Shown here in pieces: positions 47,085 through 47,666 of a stretch of 47,666 nt of DNA. The notes under the pieces are model-generated. The model was not told where the DNA came from. It searched no databases and saw only the letters and a program-made list of their open reading frames with translations. Each line of letters opens with the position of its first letter. The first letter of the stretch is position 1. The position numbers and the translations under genes are program-made. Source of the stretch: JABCPE02 sp963530295 (GTDB taxonomy: Bacteria; Bacteroidota; Bacteroidia; Flavobacteriales; Weeksellaceae); assembly GCA_963530295.1 (NCBI GenBank), contig CAUSCF010000015.1, positions 1-47,666 on the forward strand, read 5' to 3'.

Positions 47085-47666
47085 ATGTACAGAATAGAGT
47101 ATTTACAATTTAATGAGCTAAAGCAAGAGGTGATGTCTGAAGAAGATACATTACAAAACATTATAGATATTTGGCTTGATTGCAAACCTAACAAAGAGCA
47201 AAAAAAACACCTTACAAATGCAGAAGAATGGGCTAAATATGCTTTTGAAAACAATGAACACTATGTAATGACAGTTTTTAAGGAAGAGCAACTCTTTGCC
47301 TTTATAGAGGTTTACCCCCGTTCTATACATATTAGTTTTATAGGCCAATATCAAGGTAAATATGTTTTTCCTTTATCCTTGCGATATGATCGTATTGATG
47401 GATATGAATATTTTAAAACAAATAAATTTGTTTATTTTAAAAATAATGACTTATTCTTACAAGGAATAACAAATAAATTTTTTACTCCTCATAAGAATAC
47501 TATTACCTCAATAGATTTCGCTTTAGATAATAGGGCTTCTGTTACTATTACAGAAACTTATCCTATTAAAAAAGACTGGAAAACAGCAGATAAAATGATT
47601 GATATAAATGTCTCTCATAATTTTATCCGTTGTCCTAAGCGTTATGATGATTTCTTATATTTACTA
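47085..47666 (+). CDS. Unrecognised ORF, runs off the right edge
   Basis: 194 codons are open from ATG 47085 to the window end without a stop. The protein begins MYRIEYLQFNELKQEVMSEE and contains YVMTVFKEEQLFAFIEVYPRSIHISFIG, a beta-sheet-like segment, and WKTADKMIDINVSHNFIRCPKRYDD. I recognise no family. The composition is AT-rich, unlike dapD and more like the orphan at 18332. Because it follows an Imm17-like gene it could belong to a toxin-immunity cluster; function is unknown. Confidence 0.7.
   Translation, partial: MYRIEYLQFNELKQEVMSEEDTLQNIIDIWLDCKPNKEQKKHLTNAEEWAKYAFENNEHYVMTVFKEEQLFAFIEVYPRSIHISFIGQYQGKYVFPLSLRYDRIDGYEYFKTNKFVYFKNNDLFLQGITNKFFTPHKNTITSIDFALDNRASVTITETYPIKKDWKTADKMIDINVSHNFIRCPKRYDDFLYLL

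Overview
The window is chromosomal DNA of a Flavobacteriia member (Bacteroidota), most like the Chryseobacterium/Riemerella/Bergeyella group (Weeksellaceae); the genus is an inference. The grounds are: A+T-rich sequence; a short primary sigma factor of about 288 residues; TAnnTTTG -7 boxes with TTG/TTTG -33 boxes in front of many genes; almost no Shine-Dalgarno sequences; families common in Bacteroidota (DUF2851, DUF3108, DUF1015, BI-1, TonB-dependent receptors, lipoprotein-rich surface); and a tmRNA whose tag reads GNEEYALAA. It is mostly a core-genome region with a few accessory spots.

Layout. 1-626 is non-coding and holds a decaying 65-bp tandem repeat and a hairpin just beyond the 3' end of ssrA (tmRNA, minus). 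1088-7539: pnuC (minus) stands divergent from a GrpB-family gene, followed by a plus-strand run ribB, corA, methyltransferase, gamma-carbonic anhydrase, AAA ATPase, mtgA. 7540-12521 is a tight minus-strand run (in transcription order: cation symporter, DUF2851, GNAT, class 1A pyrD, pdxJ, DUF721/DciA-like), divergent from gyrB. 14622-18285 is an iron-uptake unit: a Fur-like box, a TonB-dependent siderophore receptor and a substrate-binding lipoprotein. 18290-18907 holds an orphan gene between two copies of one terminator. Then come a CDF metal exporter, a lone ABC ATPase, fhs, an NlpE-like lipoprotein without its CXXC, a Sel1-repeat gene cut by an in-frame stop, a small receiver-like protein and a second TonB receptor. 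26494-34937: DUF3108, korA without korB, an exported rhodanese-cupin fusion, pepD, an exported peptide-deformylase-like protein, recR, pepT and a lipoprotein. 35040-46724: fabI, BI-1, LuxC-like acyl-CoA reductase, ferredoxin, serC, DUF1015, rlmD, a TlpA-like lipoprotein without its CXXC, a pRiA4b ORF-3 family protein, rpoD, an NlpC/P60 lipoprotein and dapD. The right end (46777-47666) has a small membrane protein resembling the Imm17 immunity family and an unrecognised AT-rich ORF that runs off the edge, which may be the start of a toxin-immunity region.

How the genes work together. ribB, pdxJ, fhs, serC, pnuC and dapD cover cofactor, one-carbon and amino-acid supply. pepD, pepT and the symporter point to peptide and amino-acid use. 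The two TonB receptors, the binding lipoprotein, the CDF exporter and CorA handle metals. The sigma factor encoded here should be the one that reads the TAnnTTTG promoters seen across the window. I did not find a complete, clearly novel defence or mobile system. The strongest oddities are the ssrA-adjacent tandem repeat, the orphan between duplicated terminators, the exported deformylase, the interrupted Sel1 gene and the two lipoproteins that lost their CXXC motifs.
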